Positions 9,227-17,841 of a DNA stretch of 64,000 nt are shown piece by piece; the first letter of the stretch is position 1, and each line of letters opens with the position of its first letter. Both the position numbers and the translations under genes were made by a program. Location: positions 1 through 64,000 of the forward strand of contig CAMLHZ010000001.1 of NCBI GenBank assembly GCA_946480085.1, read 5' to 3'. The notes under the pieces were generated by a model that saw only the letters and a program-made list of their open reading frames with translations, did not search any database and was not told the origin of the DNA. The stretch is from an uncultured Flavobacteriales bacterium (GTDB taxonomy: Bacteria; Bacteroidota; Bacteroidia; Flavobacteriales; Crocinitomicaceae).

Positions 9227-10504
9227 TCAACGTCCTCCCATCCAGAGAATATCCATCCACTTTCCGCCACCACTGCTGCCTCCGCTTTTGTGATAACCGT
9301 CGACCATTGGTTTGGTGCGTTTGAAGGTTCCGGGAAAATCAACTTCAAAAAACCCGTAAGGCTTCTTTGCTTTCCCATCTGCATTTTCAATATATACAGC
9401 AATAAAATCGTAATTCCATTCGCATTGTTTCAGAACGGTAGCTTCATCAATTCCAATTTCAATCGATGCCAATTCATCTAAATTCCGGAAGGAATAATAC
9501 ACTTCCCGAACTGTTTTTTCATCAATTGGAATTCGAACCTTGATCATTAACAAACTATCACCATGCGAATAACCCTTTTCATAATTCAGTTGAACCAAAC
9601 TTTCAATGGCAGTTGGATTCTGAAGTAGATCCGGACTTAATCCGTCCGACAAATCAATGACCATAATATCGGCTTTGTCCTTATTGCAAACAACTAAATT
9701 GTGGTACTCCACAAAACATTTTTCTGTTCGTTTTGGTCCGGGAACCTCAAAGCCGTTTTGACCATCAAACTCCATGAACTTAATTCCCTGCCCCAATTCA
9801 AGGTCAAATGATTTTGTCCAGCCGTGGTGCAGAAGCAGATCGTAAGAATAGTAATACGTTTTTACACCATTCGTCCATGTTTCAACAAACGCATCACCTT
9901 GTTTTGGAACGGAATCGAAGATTGGTGGAATGGTAAACGCATGCTGATCCCAACGGGTGAAGAAACCGTATTTGTCTCCTTTTCGATATGCGGTTACCCA
10001 GTTGGTTGAAGACAAAACCTGATCGTATTCAAAAACCAGGTTCTTTTCGTTAAGTGCGTTTTTAAATGGGTGAAATGCCAATTTATTGTTCAATTTGAAA
10101 AACAGATTTCCTGTCCAGAAGCGTGTGACAAAAACACTGTCGTAGATCAATCCTGACTGCAGTTTGCCAAATTTATCAGCAACACCAAATTTTCCATTTT
10201 TTGCCAGTGCGAAACGAAGCGTATCATTTCCAGAATTCAAATTGTTGATTAAATCGTATTCCGTTACGAACTTATCCCAATCTGTACTTTCCAACTGACT
10301 TTTATGAATTAGACCCAGCTTTTTACCGTTTTGAAAATAGTAATGATCACCGTCAACATAAATGTTGTCAAACTCATTGGAAAAAACCTCATGCTTCGTA
10401 TTCATGAGAGAATACCGTTTACCGAGTTTTACGATTTCCTGGGATAGGGCACTAAAGTTTGAAAGGAAAAGAACAATTAATGCAGGTAAGAATTTCATTT
10501 TCAT
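9227..10504 (-). CDS. Exported WG-like repeat protein, unknown function
   Basis: A 425-residue protein begins MKMKFLPALIVLFLSNFSALSQ, a signal peptide; a second Met two codons on is equally possible. Repeats resembling WG motifs are visible: KNGKFGVADKFGKLQSGLIYDSV and RKGDKYGFFTRWDQHAFTIP, each with a Phe-Gly turn and a following Asp-Ser-Val strand. The C-terminus is Gly/Ser/Trp-rich (HKSGGSSGGGKWMDILW), which looks flexible and exposed. It lies between the MORN and vWA-LRR genes and follows the latter on the same strand by 92 bases. No enzyme motif is seen. Confidence 0.6.
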   Translation of the reverse strand: MKMKFLPALIVLFLSNFSALSQEIVKLGKRYSLMNTKHEVFSNEFDNIYVDGDHYYFQNGKKLGLIHKSQLESTDWDKFVTEYDLINNLNSGNDTLRFALAKNGKFGVADKFGKLQSGLIYDSVFVTRFWTGNLFFKLNNKLAFHPFKNALNEKNLVFEYDQVLSSTNWVTAYRKGDKYGFFTRWDQHAFTIPPIFDSVPKQGDAFVETWTNGVKTYYYSYDLLLHHGWTKSFDLELGQGIKFMEFDGQNGFEVPGPKRTEKCFVEYHNLVVCNKDKADIMVIDLSDGLSPDLLQNPTAIESLVQLNYEKGYSHGDSLLMIKVRIPIDEKTVREVYYSFRNLDELASIEIGIDEATVLKQCEWNYDFIAVYIENADGKAKKPYGFFEVDFPGTFKRTKPMVDGYHKSGGSSGGGKWMDILWMGGR

Positions 10505-10596
10505 GTAAAACTGGATTTCAATCGATTCTCAAACTTAGCAATAATTGAACCATTCGAATCAATTAGCTCGGCAAGCCCAAATCAATTGTCAGCTTC

Positions 10597-12723
10597 CTAG
10601 AAGTAGATTAATGTTTTCGGGAATTGAAGTCTTATTCGCTCCTGTTCTTCCAAGGAAAACTGGTTTCCTTCCAAATGAAGGATCTTCAATTTCCTCATTC
10701 CGGTTATATCCGGTGGAATGGTTTTCAACAGATTGTCCCTGAAATCGAGTTCTTCTAAATTTTTCAATCGACTCAGTGCTTTTGGAAAAACTTCCATTTT
10801 GTTGTTGGAGAGATTAAGGGATTTCAAATTTTTAAGCCCTGAAAAAGAAGTTGGAAGACTTTTCAATTGATTATTAGACAAATCCAATTCGCGCAATTGC
10901 TTTAAATCCGACACTTTTGGTAAGGTCTTCAACTGGTTTCCGGACAAATCCAACTTCATTAAAAATGACTGGCTAAAGAATGAAACCGGCAAGTTTGTCA
11001 ACTGATTGTTGGCCAGGTTCAATTCAACAAGATAACGAATGTCCTCAAACTCATCCGGCAATTCGGTCAGTTTATTATCAGACAAATTGAGTTGGCGTAA
11101 TAACGTTAGGTTTCCGAATTCAGGTTCTAGTTTAGAGATACTGTTATTGCTCAAGTCCAGGTATTCTAAATAGATCAGTTTACACAGTCGTTTATGAATA
11201 TCGGTGATTCCATCTTTACTCAAATCCAACATTCGGATTACCTTTTTGCGATGAAAACGGGTTTCCTTTAAAGTCATGCGCATTTTTCCGGAACCACTCA
11301 AGTCGAACGATTCACAAGGTTTTTTGAGCACTTTGAAACGTAGATCTATATTCTTGGTAATTTCTCCACGGTCGTTATAACTTACATTCAAATTCTCTAA
11401 ATCGTCTTCAATGGTATACAAACCACCCCCTGTGACCTTTGCGAGGTACACCAAATCCGGGTTAATTCCAGATTTTTTACGATGTCCGCAAACAATAACG
11501 CGAACAGGGACATTAATTCGATCCGCAAGTGCAATATCACGAATGCAGGCGTAATTGTCTGCAATCAGAACAACTTCAGATACGCTATCTGCTTTGGCAA
11601 TGGTTTTCAAAATGGCTTCAATGTCATTTTCAGGCCCATCTCCTCCTGACCCTTTTGTCATGACCAATTGGAATAATCCAATGAGTTTTTCAATGTTATC
11701 AGCACGTTCAATATAGATACCACCGGTCATTCCCAATCGCTTTTCCGATGTTGGTTTCAAATCGCCATCATTGAACAAGGTAATTTGCTCGATACCGGAA
11801 ATTTCACGGTTCAATACATGCCATTGAATTACCTGACTTCCGTAACCATACATACTTCCTGTCCAATCATTCACCACCAGCACATTTTGCCACTCCGGAT
11901 GACGTGAAAGCACTTTAAACACAACAGAGTCGGAATGATACAACTTAATGAGTGTGCTTAATTCCTCTACATATTGCTTCTTTTTGATCTTGTCTACTTT
12001 GGTTAAATCCTGATCCGGTTTATTCTTCAATTCGCTTTCCAGAGTTTGCACAAGAATTTCTCTTTGTTCATCTACGGTTTTGCCCCTTAAAACATCCTTC
12101 AAAGAGTCACTGAAGAACGATGAATTGTTTATGTAGTCTAAGGATTTTTCGAAATCGGCAGGTGAAGCCTGGCCTGCATCTGAAGTTTGCTCTTCATCAA
12201 GTGCTTCTTCAAAAACGACAGGTTCTTCAATTTCCTCCTCCTCTACCAAAGGTCGATACCAAATGCGCACACCATGCAGTAACTGATCGACTTGAGCATC
12301 ATTAACGCAATGTGTTTGAAGTATCTTTTTCCAGGTAATATCTGAACGATTCAGTTCTTCATCCAACTCAAAAAGATTTTTCAAACGGTTGAATAACAAG
12401 GGATAGATTTCCTGGTAAACACCTTTTCTTAACGGGTATTTTGAATAAACAACATCAACCCTGTAAACTTCAACCGTATCTTTTATCGCAAGCCACTGAT
12501 CACCATTTATAAAACTCGATGAGCGAAACCCGTTTTTCAAAAAGAAGGTACCAGATAAAGTGTCTTTGAATTCATACGTTTCTTCTGTTTCGATGAGCGC
12601 GGCTACTTCTGATCCATATTTTTGCGGATTCTCGAGCTTTGCCAAATCAAAACGTTCCTGCGCATCCGCATGTGAATGACAGAGACTAACAAAAAAGATA
12701 AACAGAAAGAATAGGTGTTTCAT
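10597..12723 (-). CDS. Exported von Willebrand A domain plus leucine-rich-repeat fusion protein
   Basis: The ATG at 12723 gives a signal peptide (MKHLFFLFIFFVSLCHSHADAQ); an upstream in-frame TTG at 12735 is less likely. The 708-residue protein has an N-terminal unknown region with an acidic linker (VEEEEIEEP), a vWA-like domain at about 275-440, and about eight LRRs from residue 500 to the end (LEYLDLSNNSISKL, LRQLNLSDNKLTEL and similar, 22-24 residues each). The vWA part keeps a metal-site motif VVNDWTGSM (Asp about 286) and GSGGDGPENDIEAI, which resembles the GGGDxPE motif of some vWA families. It is probably a cell-envelope binding protein. The combination is uncommon to my knowledge, and its partner is unknown. 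Confidence 0.75.
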   Translation of the reverse strand: MKHLFFLFIFFVSLCHSHADAQERFDLAKLENPQKYGSEVAALIETEETYEFKDTLSGTFFLKNGFRSSSFINGDQWLAIKDTVEVYRVDVVYSKYPLRKGVYQEIYPLLFNRLKNLFELDEELNRSDITWKKILQTHCVNDAQVDQLLHGVRIWYRPLVEEEEIEEPVVFEEALDEEQTSDAGQASPADFEKSLDYINNSSFFSDSLKDVLRGKTVDEQREILVQTLESELKNKPDQDLTKVDKIKKKQYVEELSTLIKLYHSDSVVFKVLSRHPEWQNVLVVNDWTGSMYGYGSQVIQWHVLNREISGIEQITLFNDGDLKPTSEKRLGMTGGIYIERADNIEKLIGLFQLVMTKGSGGDGPENDIEAILKTIAKADSVSEVVLIADNYACIRDIALADRINVPVRVIVCGHRKKSGINPDLVYLAKVTGGGLYTIEDDLENLNVSYNDRGEITKNIDLRFKVLKKPCESFDLSGSGKMRMTLKETRFHRKKVIRMLDLSKDGITDIHKRLCKLIYLEYLDLSNNSISKLEPEFGNLTLLRQLNLSDNKLTELPDEFEDIRYLVELNLANNQLTNLPVSFFSQSFLMKLDLSGNQLKTLPKVSDLKQLRELDLSNNQLKSLPTSFSGLKNLKSLNLSNNKMEVFPKALSRLKNLEELDFRDNLLKTIPPDITGMRKLKILHLEGNQFSLEEQERIRLQFPKTLIYF

Positions 12724-12873
12724 TTTTAAGGTCAACGATGATTAGACAACAAAACGTTTGGGCTTTACTTTTCTTGTATTAGAAAAGATAAAATCCATTT
12801 AACCAATTTAGTTAATGTTTTTCTTGAAGAGCTGCCTTATTACCAAAATACGCTGAACGATTACCAAAGTCTC

Positions 12874-13452
12874 CTAATCCAGCAAACCTTTACCGTTCAT
12901 TATAGCTTCAACCGCTTTCTCTATTCTCGACTCGCGCGTTTTCTCCTGTTTGGGTTGTGAGAAATGAAGTAGGTAAGCACGTTGTCGACCAGGAGTTAGT
13001 TTTTCAAACGCTGTTTTTAATTCGGGCATAGTCTTGAACTTCGCTTTCAATTCTTCGGTAACAGGAAATTCTTTGGTTTTCTTCATTTCTATTTTAACCC
13101 CAGATTCTTCTACCTCAACAGCGTTGAAAATGTATTGTTTCAGAACATCCTTCAGTTCTGTAATCTGAGACAGATTAGTAAAACGAACTTGTCGGGCAGC
13201 CTGTACATTTTCTGTTTGCTGAATCAGAATTCCATTGGGATCCTTCATCAATGCTCCTTTGAAGAACAAAAACGCGCAGTATTCCTTAAAAACATGAATG
13301 AGCACAATATTCTTCTTCTCATAAGTATATGCTGGACAACCCCATTTCAACTCCTCTTTCAAATGGCAATCAAGAGCAATTTCACGCATAGCCGCAACTT
13401 CCTGATGCCATTTTTCTTCCTTCTGGAAATACCAGTCAACTTTTGGATTCAT
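12874..13452 (-). CDS. YdeI/OmdA-type protein with DUF1801-like N-terminus
   Basis: A 192-residue soluble protein. The N-terminal half (WHQEVAAMREIALDCHLKEELKWGCPAYTYEKKNIVLIHVFKEYCAFLFFKGA) matches the DUF1801 fold. The C-terminal part has the OmdA signature FEKLTPGRQRAYLLHFSQPKQEKTRESRIEKAVEAI. This family is often labelled bacteriocin-protection or OmpD-associated, but its biochemical role is not established. It is the last gene of the ArsR-led cluster, after DoxX with a gap of 47 bases. Confidence 0.8.
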   Translation of the reverse strand: MNPKVDWYFQKEEKWHQEVAAMREIALDCHLKEELKWGCPAYTYEKKNIVLIHVFKEYCAFLFFKGALMKDPNGILIQQTENVQAARQVRFTNLSQITELKDVLKQYIFNAVEVEESGVKIEMKKTKEFPVTEELKAKFKTMPELKTAFEKLTPGRQRAYLLHFSQPKQEKTRESRIEKAVEAIMNGKGLLD

Positions 13453-13499
13453 GTTGTTGTTTTTGAGTTATAAATCTACGGATTCACATTGTTTATGCG

Positions 13500-13886
13500 T
13501 TACAAATCCTTCGCTGCGACAACAACACGTCTATTTTCCGGACGAAAATACCACGACAACAGAGTAAGTACCAAAAGTAAAAGCGAGGGAACGATTTCAC
13601 TCACCGGACTTTTGGCCATAATATGAGAATAAGCTGCACCGGACATCGTGAAGAAAAATCCAGCATAAGCCCATTCTTTCAACACCGGAAGTTTTGGCAT
13701 CAACACCACTGCGGCTCCCAGAATTTTCCAAACTCCAAGAAGTGTCATCAAATAAGCAGGATATTGAAGATGATCAAACTTTGCAACTTCTTCCTTCATT
13801 TGAATCAGCTGAACAATCCCAGTTGATACCATTCCCAACGCCAACCAAACCGTGGCAATCCAATAGATTATTTTTTTTGTTTTCAT
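13500..13886 (-). CDS. DoxX-family membrane protein
   Basis: A 128-residue integral inner-membrane protein with four predicted helices: IIYWIATVWLALGMVSTGIV, YPAYLMTLLGVWKILGAAVVL, WAYAGFFFTMSGAAYSHI and IVPSLLLLVLTLLSWYF. The pattern GVWKILGAAVVLMPKLPVLKEWAYAGFFF is typical of the DoxX/DoxX-like family. The function of most members is unknown; some link to thiol or redox stress. It lies between the SRPBCC and YdeI-like genes on the same strand. Confidence 0.82.
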   Translation of the reverse strand: MKTKKIIYWIATVWLALGMVSTGIVQLIQMKEEVAKFDHLQYPAYLMTLLGVWKILGAAVVLMPKLPVLKEWAYAGFFFTMSGAAYSHIMAKSPVSEIVPSLLLLVLTLLSWYFRPENRRVVVAAKDL

Positions 13887-13906
13887 TTTGATCGTTATTA
13901 ATAAAT

Positions 13907-13945
13907 TTCAAATGGTTCAAATGGTTCAAATGGTTCAAATGGTTC
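13907..13945. repeat. 9-bp tandem repeat upstream of the DoxX gene
   Basis: Four exact head-to-tail copies of TTCAAATGG occupy 13907-13942, with a partial fifth. They sit between DoxX (start 13886) and the SRPBCC gene (stop 13988), in the likely DoxX leader. Confidence 0.9.
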
Positions 13946-13987
13946 TACATTGAACTTTTGATCATTTCAACCTTTTTGAACCCATAT

Positions 13988-14452
13988 TTAATTTCTCTGC
14001 TTAAGTATTTCCTCTATTCGGTTATGTGCCATATTTAATCCCATTGCAAATGGCATTTTCAATTGCATAGCTCGTGCTTCCACCGATCGATAGATTACCT
14101 GCATCGTTAACTTGCTTCTGTCCTCTGAAAGTTTCTCAAACTCCAAAAATTCCAATTGCGGACCAATACTCGCACTTTCCATCTCAAAGGTTCTTACGAT
14201 TTTCTCATTTGGAATAAACTCGTGTATTGTTCCATGAAACCTGTGTTTATTACCCATCGGATCTGTGGTTTCAAACTGATAGGCTCCGTGTTTTTTATTG
14301 TCCAGTTTCAAGACCTTTGTTCCCATCCACTGTTCCACCAATTCAGCTTCTTCGTAAGCTTTGAAAAGCAATTCCAAAGGCAAATCGAACTCTCTCGTTA
14401 TTACGAGTTCCTGTTTGCTGTCTTCCGCAGCGATTTTCGTTTTCTGTTCCAT
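13988..14452 (-). CDS. SRPBCC (AHSA1-like) domain protein
   Basis: A 154-residue soluble START-like protein. Family landmarks are the opening LVITREFDLPLELLFKAYEEAELVEQWMG (strand, helix, then the conserved W), the beta-rich middle GAYQFETTDPMGNKHRFHGTIHEFIPNEKIVRTFEME, and the long C-terminal helix. AHSA1-like SRPBCC proteins bind hydrophobic ligands in a pocket; no ligand can be predicted. It follows the ArsR repressor in the same direction, a very common pairing in which the repressor controls the SRPBCC gene. Confidence 0.87.
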   Translation of the reverse strand: MEQKTKIAAEDSKQELVITREFDLPLELLFKAYEEAELVEQWMGTKVLKLDNKKHGAYQFETTDPMGNKHRFHGTIHEFIPNEKIVRTFEMESASIGPQLEFLEFEKLSEDRSKLTMQVIYRSVEARAMQLKMPFAMGLNMAHNRIEEILKQRN

Positions 14453-14468
14453 AATTATCGTTTAATTT

Positions 14469-14564
14469 TCCCGCAGACGGGCACGGAAGAACACGGAAGA
14501 CCAAAACTCAAAGAATAACAATTATGGGTTTCACTTCTGTGTACATCTGTGTTCCTCTGTGGGA
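14469..14564. repeat. Diverged inverted repeat between ArsR and SRPBCC genes
   Basis: The left side reads TCCCGCAGACGGGCACGGAA and the right side TCTGTGTTCCTCTGTGGGA. When the right side is reverse-complemented, the two share the TCCC(A/G)CAGA...GGAACACAGA pattern. It fills the 121-bp gap inside the cluster and could form a large imperfect hairpin. Confidence 0.5.
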
Positions 14565-14573
14565 TTTTTTACT

Positions 14574-14897
14574 TCATTTCTTGTTCTGATAGTTCTTCAT
14601 CACGTCTTCCAGTTTATTGAAACGTGCTTCCCACATCAATCGGAAGGGCTCAATGAAATCTGCAACTTCTTTCATTTTTTCAGGATTTAAATGATAATGA
14701 ATTTCCCGTCCATTTTGTGTTTGCTGTAACAATTCACATTCGGTAAGGATCTGTAAATGCTTGGAAACAGTTGGTCGTGCAGTATCAAAGTTGGCAGCAA
14801 TTGCTCCTGCTGTCATTGCCTGTGATGTCACCAGTAGCAAAATTGCTCTGCGTGTTGGATCAGCAATGGCTTGAAAAACGTCTCTTCTTAAGTTCAT
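14574..14897 (-). CDS. ArsR-family winged-helix transcriptional repressor
   Basis: A 107-residue DNA-binding protein. The ArsR signature is clear: [16 protein letters not shown] at the start, the recognition-helix region [23 protein letters not shown], and the wing [18 protein letters not shown]. The metal-binding ELCVC motif of ArsR/SmtB is absent, so it probably senses something other than metal, as in the ArsR-SRPBCC group. It heads the cluster with SRPBCC, DoxX and YdeI-like genes, and a large dyad lies just upstream of its ATG, suggesting autoregulation. Confidence 0.9.
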   Translation of the reverse strand: MNLRRDVFQAIADPTRRAILLLVTSQAMTAGAIAANFDTARPTVSKHLQILTECELLQQTQNGREIHYHLNPEKMKEVADFIEPFRLMWEARFNKLEDVMKNYQNKK

Positions 14898-14900
14898 TAT

Positions 14901-14942
14901 GTAGCTATTTGACTACAAATATATATGTAGTTATTTAGCTAC
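14901..14942. promoter_or_regulatory. Likely ArsR operator (42-bp dyad)
   Basis: The half-sites GTAGCTATTTGACTACA and TGTAGTTATTTAGCTAC form an imperfect palindrome around an AT-rich centre (ATATAT). It begins 3 bases upstream of the repressor ATG, so binding would block promoter clearance or translation start. Confidence 0.75.
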
Positions 14943-15125
14943 GCAAATTAATTTCAAAAAATACTGGATTTTACTCTTACAATTGCTCCTTTCCTCTGAT
15001 TTCAGCTCCGTTAGAATTTATGGAATCACGGAAATACGTCGGAAACAGACAACTCAATTTAGCGCAAATGCATTATCTGTTATTCATTTCTTTCAACCTA
15101 CATTCGTATGACGAATAGCACGCAT

Positions 15126-16433
15126 ATGAAATATCTTATTTCCATTTTTATTTCTTTGGTTGTTTCCATTGGTTTCTGTCAGGAAGGAACGACATCCTTC
15201 ATTGGAATAGGGACAAAATTGCAACTGGATACGGTTTCCATTCCACATACCTCCGCTGCTAAAATTCTCGAATTTACTCCGGATGGAGCGGCACTAAACT
15301 CAGGGCTAAAAGTAGGTGACCTCATCACTAAAGTGGATGGCAAAAGTGCCATTAATATTCCGCTTACCGATGTCATTAAACTGATTGTTGGCGAAGAAGG
15401 AACCAATGTAACAATTGAGGTAAAACGCAACGGGGTGGTAAAGTCGTTTGTACTTACCCGAAAAAAGATTGCGAATGCTGTAACCGTTAAACCGGTTGCA
15501 TCTTCAGAATTTTGTAACCAGATTGCGGCAATTTTAAACGATGCGCCCTATCATTTCAACCACATCGTGGATAGTACTTTACAACTGGGAGATGGTCATC
15601 CGTGCAAACTGAAAGTAACCGGAGCAGAACGCATTGTCATTGAAACTTTTCTCACGGCAACATGTCACATTTCTTTCGGAAACTATGCTACAGAAGATGA
15701 AATAAATGTAGCCGGTGAAAAACTCATTTCACAACTTCAAACGTGTTTTCCGGAATACTATTACAGTCCTTTCTTTGATGGTGACAAAAAATCGGTACAA
15801 ATTGGAATGACCATTCCTGCGAACGGAGGTTACTATCAGGCAAACATGGAACTACAAAGTGTCATGGATAAAACAACGAATCGTTACGGTTTAGAATTGA
15901 TTGTTTATGAAGGCGTTCCACGAAAATTCTTTAACATCACCGCTGAATCTACAGGTTCGGAATTTGCAAAAGCAATTCGGAAAGTTTATGACCAAATCAA
16001 CAGCGATTTCAGTAGCATTCGAGGTGAACAACACACATCCGGCTCAGTCTTTAATGCAAGTTACTGGTACGGTCTCAACTTTACAATACCGGCAGCAGCA
16101 AACGCCTATATTGATGATGGTGCAATGACATCCATGGTGCCCAACCAATGTATTGCTCATTTCTTTTTGGGATCGAAAGAAGATGCCGCAGAAACCTATA
16201 CAAAGTTCTCACAAATCGTTTACGACGCATTGGGTTCAGAATTTGTTTACAGCTACGATCGGCCAAAAGATCTTATAGAACAGGTACTCCCAGATGCAAC
16301 GGAAAACCTGATGATGTTTGCGATAAAACGCGAACGTTGCGGAGAAAATATTCCAGTAATTGCGCTTGTCAATCAGAAACAAGCCGATGGACGTTATTTG
16401 ATCTACATGGATTTTTATAAAACCATGTATTGA
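15126..16433 (+). CDS. Exported PDZ-domain protein, unknown function
   Basis: The start at 15126 gives the signal peptide MKYLISIFISLVVSIGFCQ; another ATG lies six codons upstream at 15108. The 435-residue protein has one N-terminal PDZ domain at about residues 20-105, seen in SAAKILEFTPDGAALNSGLKVGDLITKVDGKSAINIPLTDV and GEEGTNVTIEVKRNGVVKSF. No protease catalytic domain follows: there is no Ser-Lys dyad, trypsin triad or HEXXH. The remaining 330 residues are mixed alpha/beta with no recognised family. PDZ domains often bind peptide C-termini; the target here is unknown. Confidence 0.72.
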   Translation: MKYLISIFISLVVSIGFCQEGTTSFIGIGTKLQLDTVSIPHTSAAKILEFTPDGAALNSGLKVGDLITKVDGKSAINIPLTDVIKLIVGEEGTNVTIEVKRNGVVKSFVLTRKKIANAVTVKPVASSEFCNQIAAILNDAPYHFNHIVDSTLQLGDGHPCKLKVTGAERIVIETFLTATCHISFGNYATEDEINVAGEKLISQLQTCFPEYYYSPFFDGDKKSVQIGMTIPANGGYYQANMELQSVMDKTTNRYGLELIVYEGVPRKFFNITAESTGSEFAKAIRKVYDQINSDFSSIRGEQHTSGSVFNASYWYGLNFTIPAAANAYIDDGAMTSMVPNQCIAHFFLGSKEDAAETYTKFSQIVYDALGSEFVYSYDRPKDLIEQVLPDATENLMMFAIKRERCGENIPVIALVNQKQADGRYLIYMDFYKTMY

Positions 16434-16469
16434 TAAAAGAAATACACCAACCCACAAACCAAAATGAAA

Positions 16470-16498
16470 AACCCGTTTCATCAAAGATGAAACGGGTT
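16470..16498. terminator. Bidirectional terminator between the PDZ gene and tRNA-Arg
   Basis: A 13-bp perfect stem AACCCGTTTCATC/GATGAAACGGGTT with an AAA loop lies 36 bases after the PDZ gene stop and 7 bases beyond the tRNA 3' end on the other strand. Confidence 0.75.
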
Positions 16499-16505
16499 CC
16501 TTTCG

Positions 16506-16579
16506 TGACCCCGGAGAGATTCTAACTCCCGACCGCTGGAGCCGAAATCCAGTGCTCTATACAGCTGAGCTACGGAGCC
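16506..16579 (-). tRNA. tRNA-Arg (anticodon TCG)
   Basis: Read on the minus strand, the 74-nt cloverleaf has acceptor arms GGCTCCG/CGGGGTC (two G-U pairs), D arm AGCTCAGCTGTATAGAGC, anticodon arm CTGGA-TTTCGGC-TCCAG with TCG at positions 34-36, and T arm CGGGAGTTAGAATCTCTCCG (partly paired). CCA is not encoded, which is normal in this phylum. It reads CGA codons and probably other CGN codons. Confidence 0.9.
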
Positions 16580-16606
16580 GATTTGATCTTTCGACCAATA
16601 GTACAG

Positions 16607-16614
16607 CAAAAATA
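16607..16614 (-). promoter_or_regulatory. Probable -7 box of the tRNA-Arg promoter
   Basis: On the minus strand this reads TATTTTTG, an exact TAnnTTTG match, 27 bases upstream of the tRNA 5' end. Confidence 0.45.
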
Positions 16615-16789
16615 ACAAGTTTGAGCAAACAGAGATAAACAACATCCAAATCAACAAAACCGCATTTCGAGCTTGCGGAATCAAGTTGAGATGCAACACA
16701 CCAAATTTAAAACACTAACCTTTTGACCTTTTGTTCCTTTTTCGTAAATTCGGAATCACGCCCATTATTACTGATTAAACGCTATTTCA

Positions 16790-17815
16790 TTGAAACAATC
16801 AATTTTAGACTTAAGTATTCTCGATAGTTTGCTGGAAGGATTTCAAGTTGTTAGTTACAACTGGGAATACTTGTACGTAAATACTACTGTTGCAGATCAG
16901 GGACAAAGTACCGTTGAAAAGCTCATCGGGAGAACCATGATGGAATGTTATCCCGGGATTGAAAACACCTTTATGTTCAGTCAGCTCAAAAAATGTATGG
17001 ACGAACGGGTAACGCTTCAGTTCGAAAATGAGTTTACCTATAACGATGGCAACACAAACTGGTTTGAACTACGTATAGAACCAATTCCGGAAGGCATTTT
17101 TGTTTTATCGACCAACATTACCAATAGAAAAAAAGCAGAAGCTGAACTTCTTCAACTCAAGAATGATTTGGAAACTAAAGTTCAAAAACGCACTGCCGAA
17201 CTGGTGAAACTCAACAACGAAAAAGATGTGATCCTAAAAGAAATGCATCACCGCGTGAAGAACAACCTGCAAATCATCTCCAGCTTAATTCGTTTGCAAA
17301 TTGATGAAGGCGACAATAATTTTCATGACGTTCTCGACAAAACACAATCGAGAATAGAAACCATTGCAAGTATTCATGAGTCGCTTTACAAGTACAAAGA
17401 CCTGGCGCTCATAAACGTAGCTAATTACTGGGAGAAACTCTTTAACGATTGCTTGAATTCACTGGTAAACCAACCTGCAAATTTCAAACTGAATCTGGAT
17501 TTGGATTATCTGGAACTACCAGTCGATAAAATGATTCCATTGGGTTTATTGATCAACGAACTCATTACCAATTCCATTTTGCATGGCTTCAAAGGTCGAA
17601 ATAGTGGAAACATTTACCTTTCTATGCGCCTGGTTAACGATAAATACCTGATGACATACAAAGACGATGGCACCGGATTCAATGAAAATCAAAACAACGA
17701 AAGGGAACACCACTTTGGACATTTCCTGATCGAAGGTTTTGCGGATCAATTGAACGGATCGATCAGAAAAATAAAAACAGACAAGGGCGTTCATTTTGAA
17801 CTGGAGTTCGAATAA
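16790..17815 (+). CDS. PAS-domain sensor histidine kinase (HisKA_2 type)
   Basis: This 341-residue cytoplasmic sensor begins at a TTG; no in-frame ATG precedes it after the stop at 16772, and the next Met is inside the PAS domain. A PAS fold spans about 8-115 (VVSYNWEYLYVN, IGRTMMECYPGIE, WFELRIEPIPEGIFVLSTNI), then a coiled coil. The HisKA_2 box EMHHRVKNNLQIISSLIRLQ has the phospho-His near 154. The ATPase domain keeps its N-box (LLINELITNSILHGF) and G-box (YKDDGTGF). No response regulator is adjacent, so it is an orphan. There are no membrane segments. Confidence 0.87.
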   Translation: MKQSILDLSILDSLLEGFQVVSYNWEYLYVNTTVADQGQSTVEKLIGRTMMECYPGIENTFMFSQLKKCMDERVTLQFENEFTYNDGNTNWFELRIEPIPEGIFVLSTNITNRKKAEAELLQLKNDLETKVQKRTAELVKLNNEKDVILKEMHHRVKNNLQIISSLIRLQIDEGDNNFHDVLDKTQSRIETIASIHESLYKYKDLALINVANYWEKLFNDCLNSLVNQPANFKLNLDLDYLELPVDKMIPLGLLINELITNSILHGFKGRNSGNIYLSMRLVNDKYLMTYKDDGTGFNENQNNEREHHFGHFLIEGFADQLNGSIRKIKTDKGVHFELEFE

Positions 17816-17841
17816 ACACTATCTTCGAATTCGCATATTGT

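Noticed and set aside
16481..16699. A 72-residue minus-strand open frame containing RALDFGSSGRELE
   Set aside because: It is a translation of the tRNA-Arg gene, which folds as a good cloverleaf.
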